A stretch of 64,000 nt of DNA from Acinetobacter venetianus RAG-1 = CIP 110063 (GCF_000368585.1 NZ_KB849558.1:1875925-1939924), one strand, 5' to 3'; shown: positions 1 through 9,857, numbered from the stretch's first letter. Numbers and translations: made by a program. Notes: generated from the sequence alone by a model not told the origin.

Positions 1-176
1 AGTTATTAGTCATCTTTATGCCTTCCACCAGAGACAAGAACATTTCTGCATACACCTTAGGATCGTTCAGATTAGCAACTAAAGGTGGTTGATAGCTTCT
101 AAATCTGCCAGTCCCGATACTCAAACATGATTGGGTAAGCCTCAAGATAACTCCATTTAATTTCAAAATCGCCTTA
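1..176 (-). pseudogene. Decayed TetR C-terminal fragment (partial at window edge)
   Basis: Read on the minus strand, this stretch resembles the C-terminal half of the TetR gene next to it, but it is broken. One frame gives EAYPIMFEYRDW and then a stop. A second frame gives PPLVANLNDPKVYAEMFLSL, which parallels LLVANVKASKIDAEMFLFVV in the intact gene. At least one frameshift and several stops separate the pieces. It looks like a remnant of a duplicated or recombined TetR paralogue whose remainder lies outside the window. The similarity is read directly from the sequence; the duplication history is inference. Confidence 0.6.
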
Positions 177-749
177 GATGGACCTCATCACCCCCACCAA
201 CCACCCCTCCACCAACCACCCCTCCACCAACTTCCCCTTATCCACCTCACCTCCTCCCAACAACTGCACCACCGCCCCATCTACCACAAACAGGAACATC
301 TCTGCATCAATTTTAGAGGCTTTCACATTAGCCACTAAAAGCAATTGATAAACCTCTTCAACCAACCATTCTCGATATTCAATCACGGCTTGATAAGCCT
401 GAGGATATAGTTTTTCAATCTCAAAAATAGCTTTGAACAAAAGATGGTAAGGACTATTCAGGTCTGCATGTAAAAGATAAATCTCTGTGAGTTTATCGAC
501 TGCTGTGTAGTGTCTGCATGAATAAATCATTGCAAGTACATCTTGTTTGAGTCGATCTTTTTGCAAGGTCATGCATATTTCAACAAATCGCTCTTTAGAC
601 TGAAAATTATTATAAAAGGTCATTTTAGCGATTTTGGTTTGCTGCAAAATAAAGTCTATGCCTGCCCTATGAAAACCATAACTATTAAATAACTGGATTG
701 AAGTCTGAACAACCTGCAATGCTCTTGGTGATAATTCTCGATTTGACAT
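174..749 (-). CDS. TetR/AcrR family transcriptional regulator
   Basis: The N-terminal 50 residues form a TetR DNA-binding domain, with GIDFILQQTKIAKMTFYNNF as the helix-turn-helix and FQSKERF following it. The rest is the helical ligand-binding domain, and the total of about 191 residues is normal for the family. I chose the ATG at 749 (MSNREL) because a GGGA stretch precedes it; a longer start at 761 exists. The last 20 residues are odd: a 15-bp tandem DNA repeat at 196-231 makes a repeated EGWLV sequence, so the C-terminus may have been rebuilt by repeat expansion next to the decayed copy at 1-176. The target genes and ligand are unknown. Confidence 0.8.
   Translation of the reverse strand: MSNRELSPRALQVVQTSIQLFNSYGFHRAGIDFILQQTKIAKMTFYNNFQSKERFVEICMTLQKDRLKQDVLAMIYSCRHYTAVDKLTEIYLLHADLNSPYHLLFKAIFEIEKLYPQAYQAVIEYREWLVEEVYQLLLVANVKASKIDAEMFLFVVDGAVVQLLGGGEVDKGKLVEGWLVEGWLVGVMRSI
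196..231. repeat. 15-bp tandem repeat inside the TetR 3' end
   Basis: The unit ACCAACCACCCCTCC occurs twice in tandem (196-210 and 211-225), followed by a partial third copy. It is in frame with the TetR gene and encodes the repeated EGWLV on the minus strand. Such a repeat can change copy number by slippage without breaking the frame. Confidence 0.8.
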
Positions 750-800
750 ACAAATTCCCATCTACTCATCATTTTTTGTTGTACTTGAATGAGATAAAAA

Positions 801-866
801 TGCCTTTGCTCTCATGCTGAGCAAAAAAGGCATACAAAAGCCCTTAAAGACGGCTTTAGCGCATCT
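801..866. terminator. Two hairpins, possible terminator region
   Basis: GCCTTTGCTC at about 801-810 pairs with a GAGCAAAAAAGGC stretch at about 818-830. A second hairpin, AAAGCC/GGCTTT, lies at about 838-858. Read on the minus strand, the second hairpin is followed shortly by a T-rich stretch, so it could end a short minus-strand transcript from about 1010. No expression evidence is available. Confidence 0.35.
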
Positions 867-890
867 CAATTTTTATTGTCGATATGTTTT

Positions 891-975
891 TTAGTCGCAA
901 CGAACTAAGACTTGAAAGCCAAAAGCAATCAAACCGAATGAAAGACTAATCAGGAAGTGTGAGAATAAAATACAT
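891..975 (-). pseudogene. Possible frameshifted small membrane peptide
   Basis: An AGGAG ribosome-binding site lies six bases before an ATG at 975 on the minus strand, but the frame stops after nine codons (MYFILTLPD). Removing one base from the CC pair at 953-954 gives a continuous reading of 27 residues, MYFILTLLISLSFGLIAFGF followed by QVLVRCD, which is a plausible single membrane helix. A terminator-like hairpin follows. It could be a decayed small gene or a chance reading, and no family was recognised. Confidence 0.25.
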
Positions 976-1039
976 GGCCAACTCCTAAACGATTCGGAAC
1001 TCTGCCATTGCATTTAAAATTATGGTGGCAGGACGAAAG

Positions 1040-1205
1040 AGGGTTAGCAGACTGGTTCGACCCCAGCACACCCGAAGGTGTCCCTCTCCCGTCCTACCGC
1101 TACGGGAGGGGACGAGAAGTTTACATGCAAAACCATCCCTCAGAGGGAATAATTCTGATGTAGTCGAAAACGGTCTGCTAAAACCGACTGGCGATGTAGG
1201 CCAGC
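1040..1205. ncRNA. Candidate structured RNA element of unknown class
   Basis: This segment is clearly richer in GC than its flanks and contains several perfect complementary arms. TTAGCAGAC (1044-1052) pairs with GTCTGCTAA (1173-1181). Inside that helix are ACACC-CGAA-GGTGT (1068-1081), CTCCCGT/ACGGGAG (1086-1092 with 1102-1108), and TCCCT-CAG-AGGGA (1136-1148). CTGGC/GCCAG (1188-1192 with 1200-1204) follows. Nested helices closed by a long-range stem suggest a folded RNA. An 80-codon reading frame also crosses it (1022-1264 on the plus strand), so a small protein gene, perhaps a phage or satellite relic, is the alternative. The RNA class and strand are unknown. Confidence 0.4.
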
Positions 1206-1262
1206 ACTCAAAGAATAATCTCAGAGTTTATGAGTGTCAATCTTGGGTAAATGCTAAGGTCT

Positions 1263-1785
1263 GAAATTTATTATTATTTTTCCAAAATGATTATATAAAA
1301 ATATTTTTTGAAACGCTAAATCAACGAGATTTAATTTTTTCAAACTCTCAACTAATGACATTAAACATGATTCAAATCCTATTTTTAATCATGTAATTTT
1401 TCATGTATATATAAATCGATTATTTATGTAGATGGATAAATTCATTGTTTCTCCAGCCTTTCTGTAAAAACTACTATATACCTCGTATAGATCGCCCATA
1501 AAACAGACAAAAAACCTTATTATCAATAATTTAAACCCAAGCACTATTAGAATATGAAACAATAATATCTATAAGAAACAATTTAAAATGACTTGTAAAT
1601 CACATATTTTAACATTTGGTAAACAAAAACACTGCCTATTTTAAAGTAAAATTCACAAACTATTTTCTCTAACATCAGCACGGGCAACCCCCTATTCTGA
1701 TGTGCCTTTGCGCTCACTCATCATTTAAATCTCTTCTCTCTATATCATCCATATAGGGAGTCATTTAATTTTTAAGGTAAATTGA
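1263..1785. other. AT-rich intergenic region upstream of mqo
   Basis: No convincing gene is visible. The stretch is very AT-rich and presumably holds the mqo promoter. An AAGGT ribosome-binding site precedes the mqo ATG. I could not single out one -10/-35 pair. Confidence 0.6.
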
Positions 1786-3426
1786 ATGAAAAAATTTTGG
1801 AAGTACTTATTGGTACTACTCTTAGTACTGATAGTTATTGCTATTGCCTTTCTTTTTAGACCAATTACGTCTAAGGCAATAAAAACTAAAAGCGATGAAC
1901 CTGTTGTTGATGTTGTACTCATCGGCGGCGGTATCATGAGTGCCACACTTGGTACTTATCTCAACGAATTACAACCTGACTGGAATATCCGCATGTATGA
2001 ACGTCTTGATGCAGTTGCTCAAGAAAGTTCAAATGGTTTCAACAATGCGGGAACAGGTCACTCAGGCTTTATGGAAATGAACTATACCTCTGAAAAAGAC
2101 GGTAAAATGGACATTTCTAAAGCAGTGAAAGTTGCAGGTCAATTCGAAATTGCCAAGCAATTCTGGTCGTATCAAGTTAAACAAGGTGTTTTAAATACAC
2201 CAAATACATTCATCAACCCAGTACCACACATCGCGTTCGTTTGGGGTGACAATGTAGATTTCATGGAAAAGCGCTATGCGGCCATGATTCAAGATCCTCT
2301 ATTTGCTGGTATGAAGATTAGCGAAGATGCATCTGAAATTAAGCAATGGGCTCCATTGGTGATGGATGGTCGTGATCCTCAACAGAAGATTGCAGCAACA
2401 CGTATGGATGTCGGTTCTGACGTGAACTATGGTGCGATCACAACTCAATTGGTAAATCACCTTGAGAAAAGTCCAAACTTTAAACTTAGAACCTCTACTG
2501 AAGTGACTGGCATCAGCAAAAATGATGACAACACTTGGTCTGTCGCTTTCAAAGATTTGAAGTCTGGCGAAGTCAACCATGTGAAAACACGCTTTGTATT
2601 TATTGGTGCAGGTGGTGCAGCCATTAAATTATTGCAAATGACTGGCTTACCTGAAGCGAAACAATATGCAGGCTTCCCTGTTGGTGGTGAATTCCTTGTA
2701 ACTGACAATCCAGCGATCACAGCAAAACATACTGCAAAAGTGTATGGCCGTGCTGATCTTGGTGCGCCTCCAATGTCGGTTCCACATATTGATACCCGTT
2801 ATATCGACGGTAAAAAATATGTGCTGTTTGGACCATTTGCAACGTATTCAAACAAGTTCCTTAAACATGGTTCACAGTTAGATTTGCTTGCATCTACCAA
2901 CAAAAACAACGTCTTACCAATGGCTGCAATTGGTCTACAAAATGCTGATCTTGTTCAGTATCTCGTAAGCCAAGTGTTGATGTCTGATGAAGATCGCTTC
3001 AATGAGTTAAGAAAATACTACCCTGAAGCAGACCCTAAAGATTGGCACTTACAGCAAGGTGGTCAGCGTGTTCAAATCATCAAGAAAGAACCAGGTAAAC
3101 CAGCTAAATTGCAATTTGGTACAGAAATCTTCGCATCGCAAGATAAGTCTGTAACTGCATTGCTTGGTGCTTCTCCTGGTGCTTCAACTTCACCATACAT
3201 CATGTTGAACTTGATTGAACAAGCGTTCCCAGAAAAAGCAAATGGCGAATGGAATGAGAAGTTGCATGAAATCGTGCGTTCTTATGGTCAAGATCTTTCT
3301 GCAAATCCAGCATTACTCGATCAAATCCGTCATTACACCAGTTCTACTTTAGGTTTGAACTATACAACTCCTGCAAATTTAACGTCTGCGAACAAGGCAG
3401 CTAAAGCAGAAGCTGTAGCTCAATAA
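1786..3426 (+). CDS. mqo: Malate:quinone oxidoreductase
   Basis: This FAD enzyme oxidises L-malate to oxaloacetate and passes electrons to the quinone pool, replacing or complementing NAD-dependent malate dehydrogenase in the TCA cycle. At 546 residues it has a hydrophobic N-terminal helix (about residues 5-24) that acts as a membrane anchor or uncleaved signal. A dinucleotide-binding motif [14 protein letters not shown] lies at about residues 43-56. The family-typical [14 protein letters not shown] follows, and [11 protein letters not shown] lies near the C-terminus. It stands alone after a long AT-rich upstream region, and the AAGGT before the ATG supports the start. Confidence 0.95.
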   Translation: MKKFWKYLLVLLLVLIVIAIAFLFRPITSKAIKTKSDEPVVDVVLIGGGIMSATLGTYLNELQPDWNIRMYERLDAVAQESSNGFNNAGTGHSGFMEMNYTSEKDGKMDISKAVKVAGQFEIAKQFWSYQVKQGVLNTPNTFINPVPHIAFVWGDNVDFMEKRYAAMIQDPLFAGMKISEDASEIKQWAPLVMDGRDPQQKIAATRMDVGSDVNYGAITTQLVNHLEKSPNFKLRTSTEVTGISKNDDNTWSVAFKDLKSGEVNHVKTRFVFIGAGGAAIKLLQMTGLPEAKQYAGFPVGGEFLVTDNPAITAKHTAKVYGRADLGAPPMSVPHIDTRYIDGKKYVLFGPFATYSNKFLKHGSQLDLLASTNKNNVLPMAAIGLQNADLVQYLVSQVLMSDEDRFNELRKYYPEADPKDWHLQQGGQRVQIIKKEPGKPAKLQFGTEIFASQDKSVTALLGASPGASTSPYIMLNLIEQAFPEKANGEWNEKLHEIVRSYGQDLSANPALLDQIRHYTSSTLGLNYTTPANLTSANKAAKAEAVAQ

Positions 3427-3505
3427 ACCTTTCATAATCCAACTTTAAAAGGGATGAGTTTCGACTCTTCCCTTTTTGTTCTTTTATCGCTTAATTTTTT
3501 TGATC

Positions 3506-4747
3506 ATGTCTCCTACTTCTGCTCAGTCTGCTTTTGCGGCATTTATTAGTCGCGACTTTAGGTTATTGACGCTAAACCAATGCTGTCTCACTTTTGCAGT
3601 GCTGATCCAAGAAGTTCTGGTGGCATTTCATTTGTATCAAATCACCAAAAATCCACTGATGCTTGGTCTAGTCGGGTTAATGGATTTTCTGCCCTTTCTA
3701 GCCTTGTCATTGTGGGGCGGCTATATTGCTGATCGTTTTAATCGCCAACGTATCCTACAAATCAGTTTTAGTCTTTCGATTCCACTATCACTTGCACTTT
3801 GGCTCAGCTTTGATTCATTCCATACACAGCACATCAGCTCAAATGTTCTATTGATTACAACTTTTTCAATCTTATTTTTATTTGGTTGTATTCGAGGGAT
3901 TTACAGCCCTTGTTTTAACTCTTTACGACCTTTTATCGTTCCAGAACATCTTTATACCAATGCAGCAACATGGACCAGCATGTGCTGGCAAGCAAGCGGT
4001 ATCCTTGCACCTATACTCGGTGGATTGTTACTGGCACATCTCAGCTTGAATATTACCTTTGCTGTGATTTGCAGTTTATTTACTGCTGGGAGTATTTCCC
4101 TGTGGTGTATGCAGCCGAGAGACTTTCCTCAACTCAAAACTGAATCAATCTCTAACAGTCTGAAAGAAGCACTACAATTTATTTTTAAAACAAAAATTAT
4201 CTTTTGGGTGATGTTTCTCGATTTAAGTTCCGTATTTTTTGCGGGAATCATCACCCTATTACCTATTTTTGCTCAAGATATTTTACAGATCGGTGCAGAT
4301 GGTTTTGGTGTGTTACGTGCAGCTCCTGCCGTTGGTAGTTTGGTGATGATGGCACTTTTAGTACGATTCCCTCCTCAGTATCAGCCTTGGCGTACTATGC
4401 TAATTGCAATTACGGGCTTCTCTTTATGTACGCTGTTATTTGCTGTTACTAGACACCTCTATTTTTCTGCTGTAGTTCTCATTATTATGGGAGCTTGTGA
4501 CAGCATCAACATTGTCATTCGTCAAACGATACTGCAACTTATCCCACCCAAAGACATGCTTGGTCGTGTAGCTGCCATTAACGGTATCTTCGTCACCTCT
4601 AGCAACGAGCTGGGTGCTGTTCAGTCGAGCGTGATGGCACGTCTTTTTAGCGTGATTCCTGCGATGTTAATTGGTGGCTCACTTTCTTTGGTCTGTGTTT
4701 TTCTCGTGAAAAGCAAAACCAAAGCTTTATTTAATTTTCGTTTTTAA
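3506..4747 (+). CDS. MFS transporter, EntS/MFS_3-like
   Basis: This 413-residue protein has about 12 hydrophobic segments. A typical major facilitator loop after the second helix reads GGYIADRFNRQRIL. The N-terminal FISRDFRLLTLNQ resembles the EntS-like group of exporters, which includes siderophore exporters, but no siderophore genes are nearby and the substrate is unknown. I prefer the ATG at 3506 (MSPTSAQ) because the family normally begins close to this point. An upstream start at 3476 would add ten hydrophobic residues. It lies 80 bp after mqo and may be partly co-transcribed with it. Confidence 0.8.
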   Translation: MSPTSAQSAFAAFISRDFRLLTLNQCCLTFAVLIQEVLVAFHLYQITKNPLMLGLVGLMDFLPFLALSLWGGYIADRFNRQRILQISFSLSIPLSLALWLSFDSFHTQHISSNVLLITTFSILFLFGCIRGIYSPCFNSLRPFIVPEHLYTNAATWTSMCWQASGILAPILGGLLLAHLSLNITFAVICSLFTAGSISLWCMQPRDFPQLKTESISNSLKEALQFIFKTKIIFWVMFLDLSSVFFAGIITLLPIFAQDILQIGADGFGVLRAAPAVGSLVMMALLVRFPPQYQPWRTMLIAITGFSLCTLLFAVTRHLYFSAVVLIIMGACDSINIVIRQTILQLIPPKDMLGRVAAINGIFVTSSNELGAVQSSVMARLFSVIPAMLIGGSLSLVCVFLVKSKTKALFNFRF

Positions 4748-4784
4748 ATTTCACCTTATTGGCTATTTTAAAATTTAATTCAAT

Positions 4785-5240
4785 ATGAAACACACTTTGC
4801 CCGCTTCTTCAGGCTCGTCTAAATTTATTATTTTTTCCGTCTTTGTATGGCTCATCTTATTGTGGGCACAGGCAACCTATATCGTCATTATCGGTGGCAA
4901 TGGCTATTTGTTTTGGACTGCGTTTGGTCTATTGGCGCTGACAGTGTTGAGCTTACGGCCTAATATTTTAAAAAATCGAACTGCTTTCATTTTAACCGCA
5001 GCACTACTGATTTATTTGATCTTTAACTCACTGTTTTGTACTTATTTAATCTTGGCTTTTTATTGTATTTTTTATTTGTATTCAGGAAATTATAAACATA
5101 AGCGTTTGATTAAGTTAATTAGCCTGTTTTTAATTATGATCATCTTTGCGCTTTATCAAACTCAATCGTTACATGAATTAAAAAACCATTATTCACATTA
5201 TGAGACAGGTGAAACGTGGCAGCAATACGGCGCTTTGTAA
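4785..5240 (+). CDS. Small membrane protein of unknown function
   Basis: This 151-residue protein has four or five hydrophobic helices and ends in a short polar tail (HYETGETWQQYGAL). I recognise no family. It starts 37 bp after the MFS transporter on the same strand and is followed directly by a strong terminator, so the two probably form an operon. Confidence 0.65.
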   Translation: MKHTLPASSGSSKFIIFSVFVWLILLWAQATYIVIIGGNGYLFWTAFGLLALTVLSLRPNILKNRTAFILTAALLIYLIFNSLFCTYLILAFYCIFYLYSGNYKHKRLIKLISLFLIMIIFALYQTQSLHELKNHYSHYETGETWQQYGAL

Positions 5241-5251
5241 TCATAAGCGAT

Positions 5252-5284
5252 AAAAAAACCTCACATTGACGTGAGGTTTTTTTA
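5252..5284. terminator. Bidirectional rho-independent terminator
   Basis: An A-run, the stem CCTCAC/GTGAGG and a T-run form a terminator usable from both sides. It separates the small membrane protein gene from the convergent betT. Confidence 0.9.
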
Positions 5285-5288
5285 TTTG

Positions 5289-7349
5289 TTAATCCTGAGA
5301 ATCAGGATATAACGGACGATTTCCTGGACTAATGCGGTTGATATGTAAGAAAGTCATATGACGTTCATACTTATCTAAAATGTCATTAATCACTTGTTCT
5401 TTGGTGTAACCAACTAAATCGTTATCTTGAGAGCCTTCGTATAAGAAGGTTTCCAAACGATAATAATGTTGCTTACCACGTTTACCACGCTCACTAAATG
5501 TAGGCGCAATATAACGGACAGGCCAAATTTGATAGACAAAGTTATGTTCTTCTTCGATATTGATTGTTAAATCAAGATGATAGAGCATATCGCTATCTTC
5601 AAGCTCACCTTGTGTAACTTCGACATTCATTCCACGCTTAATCAATTCATCCGCAACAGTCTTCACAGCTGGCGCACAGACGTTATCCAACATCCGTTTC
5701 GTTTCACTGCTTCCTGGATGATGCATCACTCGTGACAAACGTTGCTTCCAATTTAGGATATCGACGTTCCCCACAACAGGTGCGGCGTTCAGGCTTCGAC
5801 TGGCTTTACGATAATCCTCAAGGCGTAATGACTTGTACAAACCAGCCATTACCAACAGCATCACAAAGCTAAATGGTAAGCCCATAATCACGGTGGCACT
5901 TTGTAAAGCAGTAATACCATTTGCCATCAACATCGCAAGGGTTAATAAACCAATCGCAACTGCCCAGAATACGCGTAACCAACGTGGCGCATCGTTATCA
6001 ACATTGGAGAATTTAGTGGTGAAATTACCCAATACCAGTGCGCCAGAATCGGCTGATGTTACATAAAACAGTAAGCCTGTAATTGTCGCGACACCAGCAA
6101 CAAATGGGAACCATGGATACTGTGCAAGTAAATCATAGAAACCATGTGCAGGATCAGTCAATACGGTTTGTGCCAATGCGGTATTGCCGTCAAAAATAAC
6201 GTTATATAACGCACTATTACCGAAAATAGATAACCATGTAATCGTGAATAATAATGGGATAATCAATGTCCCACACACAAACTCACGAATGGTACGACCT
6301 TTAGAAATCCGTGCCAAGAATAGCCCCACAAATGGAGACCATGCTACCCACCAAGCCCAGAAGAATAGTGTCCAACTACTCATCCACTCTTTCGGTTGCT
6401 GAAAAGCAAAACTTTCTAAAGCCAAACTTGGGAATCGACTGATATAGTCACCAAAGTTCTGAACTAGGGCATTGAGTAAAAATTCAGTATTACCGAGTAA
6501 TAAAATAAACAACATCAAACCAATAGCGGCATAAATGTTGATTTCCGATAAGACTTTAATCCCTTTGTTGACCCCTGCCGTTACCGAGATAATCGTCACA
6601 ATGACCGCAACCAAGATCAGACCTGACTGCACCCATAAACTTTCAGGCGTATTGAATAGAACATGCAAACCATAGTTAATTTGTACGACGGCAATACCGC
6701 AAGTTGTGGCAATACCAAAAATCGTACCAATCACTGCGGCCGTATCTACGGTATGACCAATCGGACCATCAATCTTTTTACCAAAGATTGGGTAAAGAGC
6801 TGAGCGAATCGTCAACGGCAGATTGTAACGATAGCTGAAATAACCTAAAGCCATTCCGACTAAGGCATACATCCCCCAACCCGTTAAGCCATAGTGAAAT
6901 AATGTCCAAACCATCCCTTGACGAGCAGCTTCATAGGTTTGCCCCTCACCCACAGGTGGATTCATATAATGCGACAGTGGTTCAGCCACCGAGAAGAACA
7001 TTAAATCTGTACCAATCCCTGCGGCAAATAGCATCGCCGACCAACTTAGTAAACTAAATTCAGGTTTGGAATGTTTTGGACCTAATTTGATATCGCCATA
7101 ACGAGAGCAAGCGATAAAGACGACAAAGATTAAGTAAAGCGTAGCGGCTAATAAATAGTACCAACTAAACTTATCACTGACCCAAGCGAGCACCACATTC
7201 AACATGTGATTGGCGAAGTCATTGAATAAAATCGTAGTGAGTGAAAATATTAAAATAATGAGCGCTGAAACATAAAAGACCACACGATTTAACTGATCTT
7301 TTGTTTGAATAGATGAATCATCAACTGCTCTTGGATTATCTGTTACCAT
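5289..7349 (-). CDS. betT: Choline transporter BetT, BCCT family
   Basis: BetT imports choline with protons or sodium across the inner membrane and feeds the betaine pathway encoded on the other side of the promoter region. The 686 residues include the 12-helix BCCT core, with GIGTDLMFFSVAEP at about 111-124 and the signature WAWWVAWSPFVG at about 331-342. A long cytoplasmic C-terminal tail (about residues 510-686), typical of BetT and linked to osmotic control, follows. It is divergent from betI, and the palindrome at 7645-7690 lies between them, so BetI control is likely. It could transport a related quaternary amine, but the neighbours favour choline. Confidence 0.93.
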   Translation of the reverse strand: MVTDNPRAVDDSSIQTKDQLNRVVFYVSALIILIFSLTTILFNDFANHMLNVVLAWVSDKFSWYYLLAATLYLIFVVFIACSRYGDIKLGPKHSKPEFSLLSWSAMLFAAGIGTDLMFFSVAEPLSHYMNPPVGEGQTYEAARQGMVWTLFHYGLTGWGMYALVGMALGYFSYRYNLPLTIRSALYPIFGKKIDGPIGHTVDTAAVIGTIFGIATTCGIAVVQINYGLHVLFNTPESLWVQSGLILVAVIVTIISVTAGVNKGIKVLSEINIYAAIGLMLFILLLGNTEFLLNALVQNFGDYISRFPSLALESFAFQQPKEWMSSWTLFFWAWWVAWSPFVGLFLARISKGRTIREFVCGTLIIPLLFTITWLSIFGNSALYNVIFDGNTALAQTVLTDPAHGFYDLLAQYPWFPFVAGVATITGLLFYVTSADSGALVLGNFTTKFSNVDNDAPRWLRVFWAVAIGLLTLAMLMANGITALQSATVIMGLPFSFVMLLVMAGLYKSLRLEDYRKASRSLNAAPVVGNVDILNWKQRLSRVMHHPGSSETKRMLDNVCAPAVKTVADELIKRGMNVEVTQGELEDSDMLYHLDLTINIEEEHNFVYQIWPVRYIAPTFSERGKRGKQHYYRLETFLYEGSQDNDLVGYTKEQVINDILDKYERHMTFLHINRISPGNRPLYPDSQD

Positions 7350-7585
7350 ACAATCCTCAAGTAAAATTAAATTATAAAAATGTTGTTTTTCTCAATAACT
7401 CAACCACGATTTATTGACGAAAACAACGAGAAGGCACAGCAGCGAACAGTCATTTGGTGAATAACCTATCGCGAGTGAAGCTGTATTTTTGTAATCAACA
7501 GTATTGTAAAAAATGATTTCCCTTTGATGATCAGACCATTGATCCGAACACAAAATTCAATCAATTAAACCTACAATTCTGACAC

Positions 7586-7616
7586 CTTAACAGGTATCTC
7601 CGATGATACCTTTAAG
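7586..7616. other. Imperfect hairpin in the betT leader region
   Basis: CTTAACAGGTATC (7586-7598) pairs with GATACCTTTAAG (7605-7616) with one bulged base and a six-base loop. No T-run follows, so it is not an obvious terminator. It would lie in the betT 5' leader or just outside the promoter; a second operator or an mRNA structure are both possible. Confidence 0.45.
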
Positions 7617-7644
7617 AGTTGTGTAAAACGACCCTGTTGCAAAT

Positions 7645-7690
7645 ATGATACTTTTTATTGATTGAACGTTCAATCAATAAAAAGTATCAT
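7645..7690. promoter_or_regulatory. 46-bp perfect palindrome, probable BetI operator
   Basis: The two 23-base arms are perfectly complementary around a centre at 7667/7668, and the core is TTGATTGAACGTTCAATCAA. It lies between divergent betT and betI. On the betI side a TATAAT at 7701-7706 makes a good -10 box, so a repressor bound here would block the -35 region. BetI is known to repress divergent bet promoters until choline is present; assigning this site to BetI is inference from position and symmetry. Confidence 0.85.
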
Positions 7691-7768
7691 TATATTGTGT
7701 TATAATTTTTGTGCATCCAGTGTTTTATATAACGCCTTAATTTTTATAGGCATTTATGGCATATACAC

Positions 7769-8395
7769 ATGACTAAACGCAGAGTTAAACCAGAGCATGA
7801 GCGGCGTGAAGAAATCGTAAACGCTGCATTTGAAGTGATTTATGAGGTCGGTTTATCGCAAACCACCATCGCTCAAATTGCCAAAAAAGCCCAAGTTTCG
7901 ACAGGTATCGTAAGTCACTATTTTGGAGACAAACAGGGCTTGATCAACAACTGTATGAGAGAAATGCTGAAGCGCTTGCATCTAATTTCTCTGCAATACA
8001 AGGCTGCCACAATAGATTCACAGCCAGAAAACCAGATTAAGGCAATTATTGACTCAAACTTTGACATTAGTCAGGTCAACAAAATCGCAATGCGCGTTTG
8101 GTTAGATTTTTGGTCTGCCAGTATGCATATTCCAGAACTTGCTCGTTTACAACGGATTAATGATCGACGTTTGTATTCAAATCTGAAGCACCAATTCCTG
8201 CAATTGATGTCAGAAGACAGAGCAAATATTGCGGCAAGCGGTCTTGCTGCACTGATTGATGGATTATGGTTACGTGGTGGTCTAATTGAAGATGACGGAT
8301 TTGATCGTCAGGCTGCGCGAAGCATTGCATATGATTATTTAGATACGCAACTTGAACTTGCAAAACCAAAATTACAGGAGAGACAAAATGAATGA
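7769..8395 (+). CDS. betI: Choline-responsive repressor BetI
   Basis: This TetR-family repressor is 208 residues long, matching BetI. The DNA-binding helices lie at about residues 25-55 ([20 protein letters not shown]) and the helical choline-binding domain follows. It heads the betI-betB-betA operon: its stop overlaps the betB start by 8 bp, which suggests translational coupling. It probably represses both its own operon and betT through the palindrome at 7645-7690, with choline as inducer. Confidence 0.93.
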   Translation: MTKRRVKPEHERREEIVNAAFEVIYEVGLSQTTIAQIAKKAQVSTGIVSHYFGDKQGLINNCMREMLKRLHLISLQYKAATIDSQPENQIKAIIDSNFDISQVNKIAMRVWLDFWSASMHIPELARLQRINDRRLYSNLKHQFLQLMSEDRANIAASGLAALIDGLWLRGGLIEDDGFDRQAARSIAYDYLDTQLELAKPKLQERQNE

Positions 8396-9857
8396 TGTGC
8401 AGATTCATCCATTGTATATCCACGGTCAATACGTCAATGCCACCAGTGGTGTGAGCTTTGACAGCATCAACCCTGCCAATGGCAAAGTCATTGCCACAAT
8501 TCAACAAGCCTCTCAACAAGACATTGAAAAAGCAGTTCAAAGCGCTCAAGACGGTCAAAAAGTCTGGGCAGCAATGACTGCCATGGAACGCTCACGCATT
8601 TTACGCCGCGCAGTTGATATTTTACGTGAACGTAATGATGAGCTTGCTGAACTTGAAACTTTAGATACAGGTAAGGCTTATAGCGAAACCTCTACTGTTG
8701 ATATCGTGACAGGTGCAGATGTTCTTGAATATTACGCAGGTTTGGCGACAGCGATTCAAGGTGAGCAAGTTCCGCTGCGTGAAACAAGCTTTTTCTACAC
8801 CCGCCGTGAACCTTTAGGTGTCGTAGCAGGTATCGGCGCTTGGAACTATCCAATCCAAATCGCTTTATGGAAATCAGCTCCTGCGCTTGCAGCAGGCAAT
8901 GCCATGATTTTCAAACCAAGTGAAATCACGCCTTTAACTGCATACAAACTTGCAGAAATTTATACCGAAGCAGGCGTACCAAATGGTGTGTTTAACGTCG
9001 TGCAAGGCGTTGGTCGTGACATCGGTCAATGGCTCACAGAACATCCTGTGATTGAAAAAATCTCCTTTACCGGTGGCGTTGAAACAGGCAAAAAAGTGAT
9101 GGCAAGTGCTGCCGCTTCAAGCCTGAAAGAAGTGACCATGGAACTTGGTGGTAAATCGCCCTTGATCATTTGTGAAGATGCGGATATCAACAAAGCCGCT
9201 GATATTGCTGTGATGGCAAACTTCTTTAGTTCAGGTCAAGTCTGTACCAATGGCACACGCGTCTTTGTTCCAGCAACGTTAAAAGCTGCATTTGAAGCTG
9301 CGATTTTGGAACGTGTGCAACGTATCCGTATCGGCGACCCAATGAGCGCAGATACCAATTTCGGCCCACTGACCAGTTTCCCTCATATGGAAAAGGTTCT
9401 TTCCTACATCAATGCAGGCAAACAACAAGGTGCAAAACTACTGATCGGTGGTGATAGAGCATCGGGTGAATTGGCCGAGGGTGCATATGTGTTACCAACG
9501 GTATTTACAGATTGTACTGACGATATGCGCATTGTACAGGACGAAATCTTTGGCCCTGTCATGAGTATCCTAAGTTATCAAACTGAAGATGAAGTGATTC
9601 GTCGTGCCAATAACACGACTTTTGGTTTAGCTGCTGGTGTGGTGACACCAGACATCAACAAAGCACATCGTATTATTCATCAAATCGAAGCTGGTATTTG
9701 TTGGATCAATACATGGGGCGAATCCCCTGCTGAGATGCCAGTAGGTGGTTATAAACAATCAGGTGTAGGCCGTGAAAATGGTATTTCTACACTGTCTCAT
9801 TACACACGCATCAAATCCGTTCAAGTTGAGCTTGGTGATTACCAAAGCATTTTCTAA
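8388..9857 (+). CDS. betB: Betaine aldehyde dehydrogenase
   Basis: This cytoplasmic NAD(P)-dependent enzyme oxidises betaine aldehyde to glycine betaine, the last step of choline-derived osmoprotectant synthesis. It has 489 residues. The general base is in [10 protein letters not shown] (Glu252) and the catalytic cysteine in [12 protein letters not shown] (Cys286), at the usual positions for BetB. FTGGVETG forms part of the cofactor site. I chose the ATG at 8388 because GGAGA lies seven bases upstream; it overlaps the end of betI. Confidence 0.95.
   Translation: MNDVQIHPLYIHGQYVNATSGVSFDSINPANGKVIATIQQASQQDIEKAVQSAQDGQKVWAAMTAMERSRILRRAVDILRERNDELAELETLDTGKAYSETSTVDIVTGADVLEYYAGLATAIQGEQVPLRETSFFYTRREPLGVVAGIGAWNYPIQIALWKSAPALAAGNAMIFKPSEITPLTAYKLAEIYTEAGVPNGVFNVVQGVGRDIGQWLTEHPVIEKISFTGGVETGKKVMASAAASSLKEVTMELGGKSPLIICEDADINKAADIAVMANFFSSGQVCTNGTRVFVPATLKAAFEAAILERVQRIRIGDPMSADTNFGPLTSFPHMEKVLSYINAGKQQGAKLLIGGDRASGELAEGAYVLPTVFTDCTDDMRIVQDEIFGPVMSILSYQTEDEVIRRANNTTFGLAAGVVTPDINKAHRIIHQIEAGICWINTWGESPAEMPVGGYKQSGVGRENGISTLSHYTRIKSVQVELGDYQSIF

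Noticed and set aside
196..231. CRISPR-like array
   Set aside because: Only a short contiguous tandem repeat with no spacers; no CRISPR array was found anywhere in the window.
1022..1264. 80-codon frame on the plus strand
   Set aside because: It crosses the GC-rich foldable segment. The helices explain the sequence better than a protein with this unusual composition, so I kept it only as an alternative.
5833..6402. Plus-strand frames inside betT
   Set aside because: They are shadows on the strand opposite a clear BCCT transporter gene.
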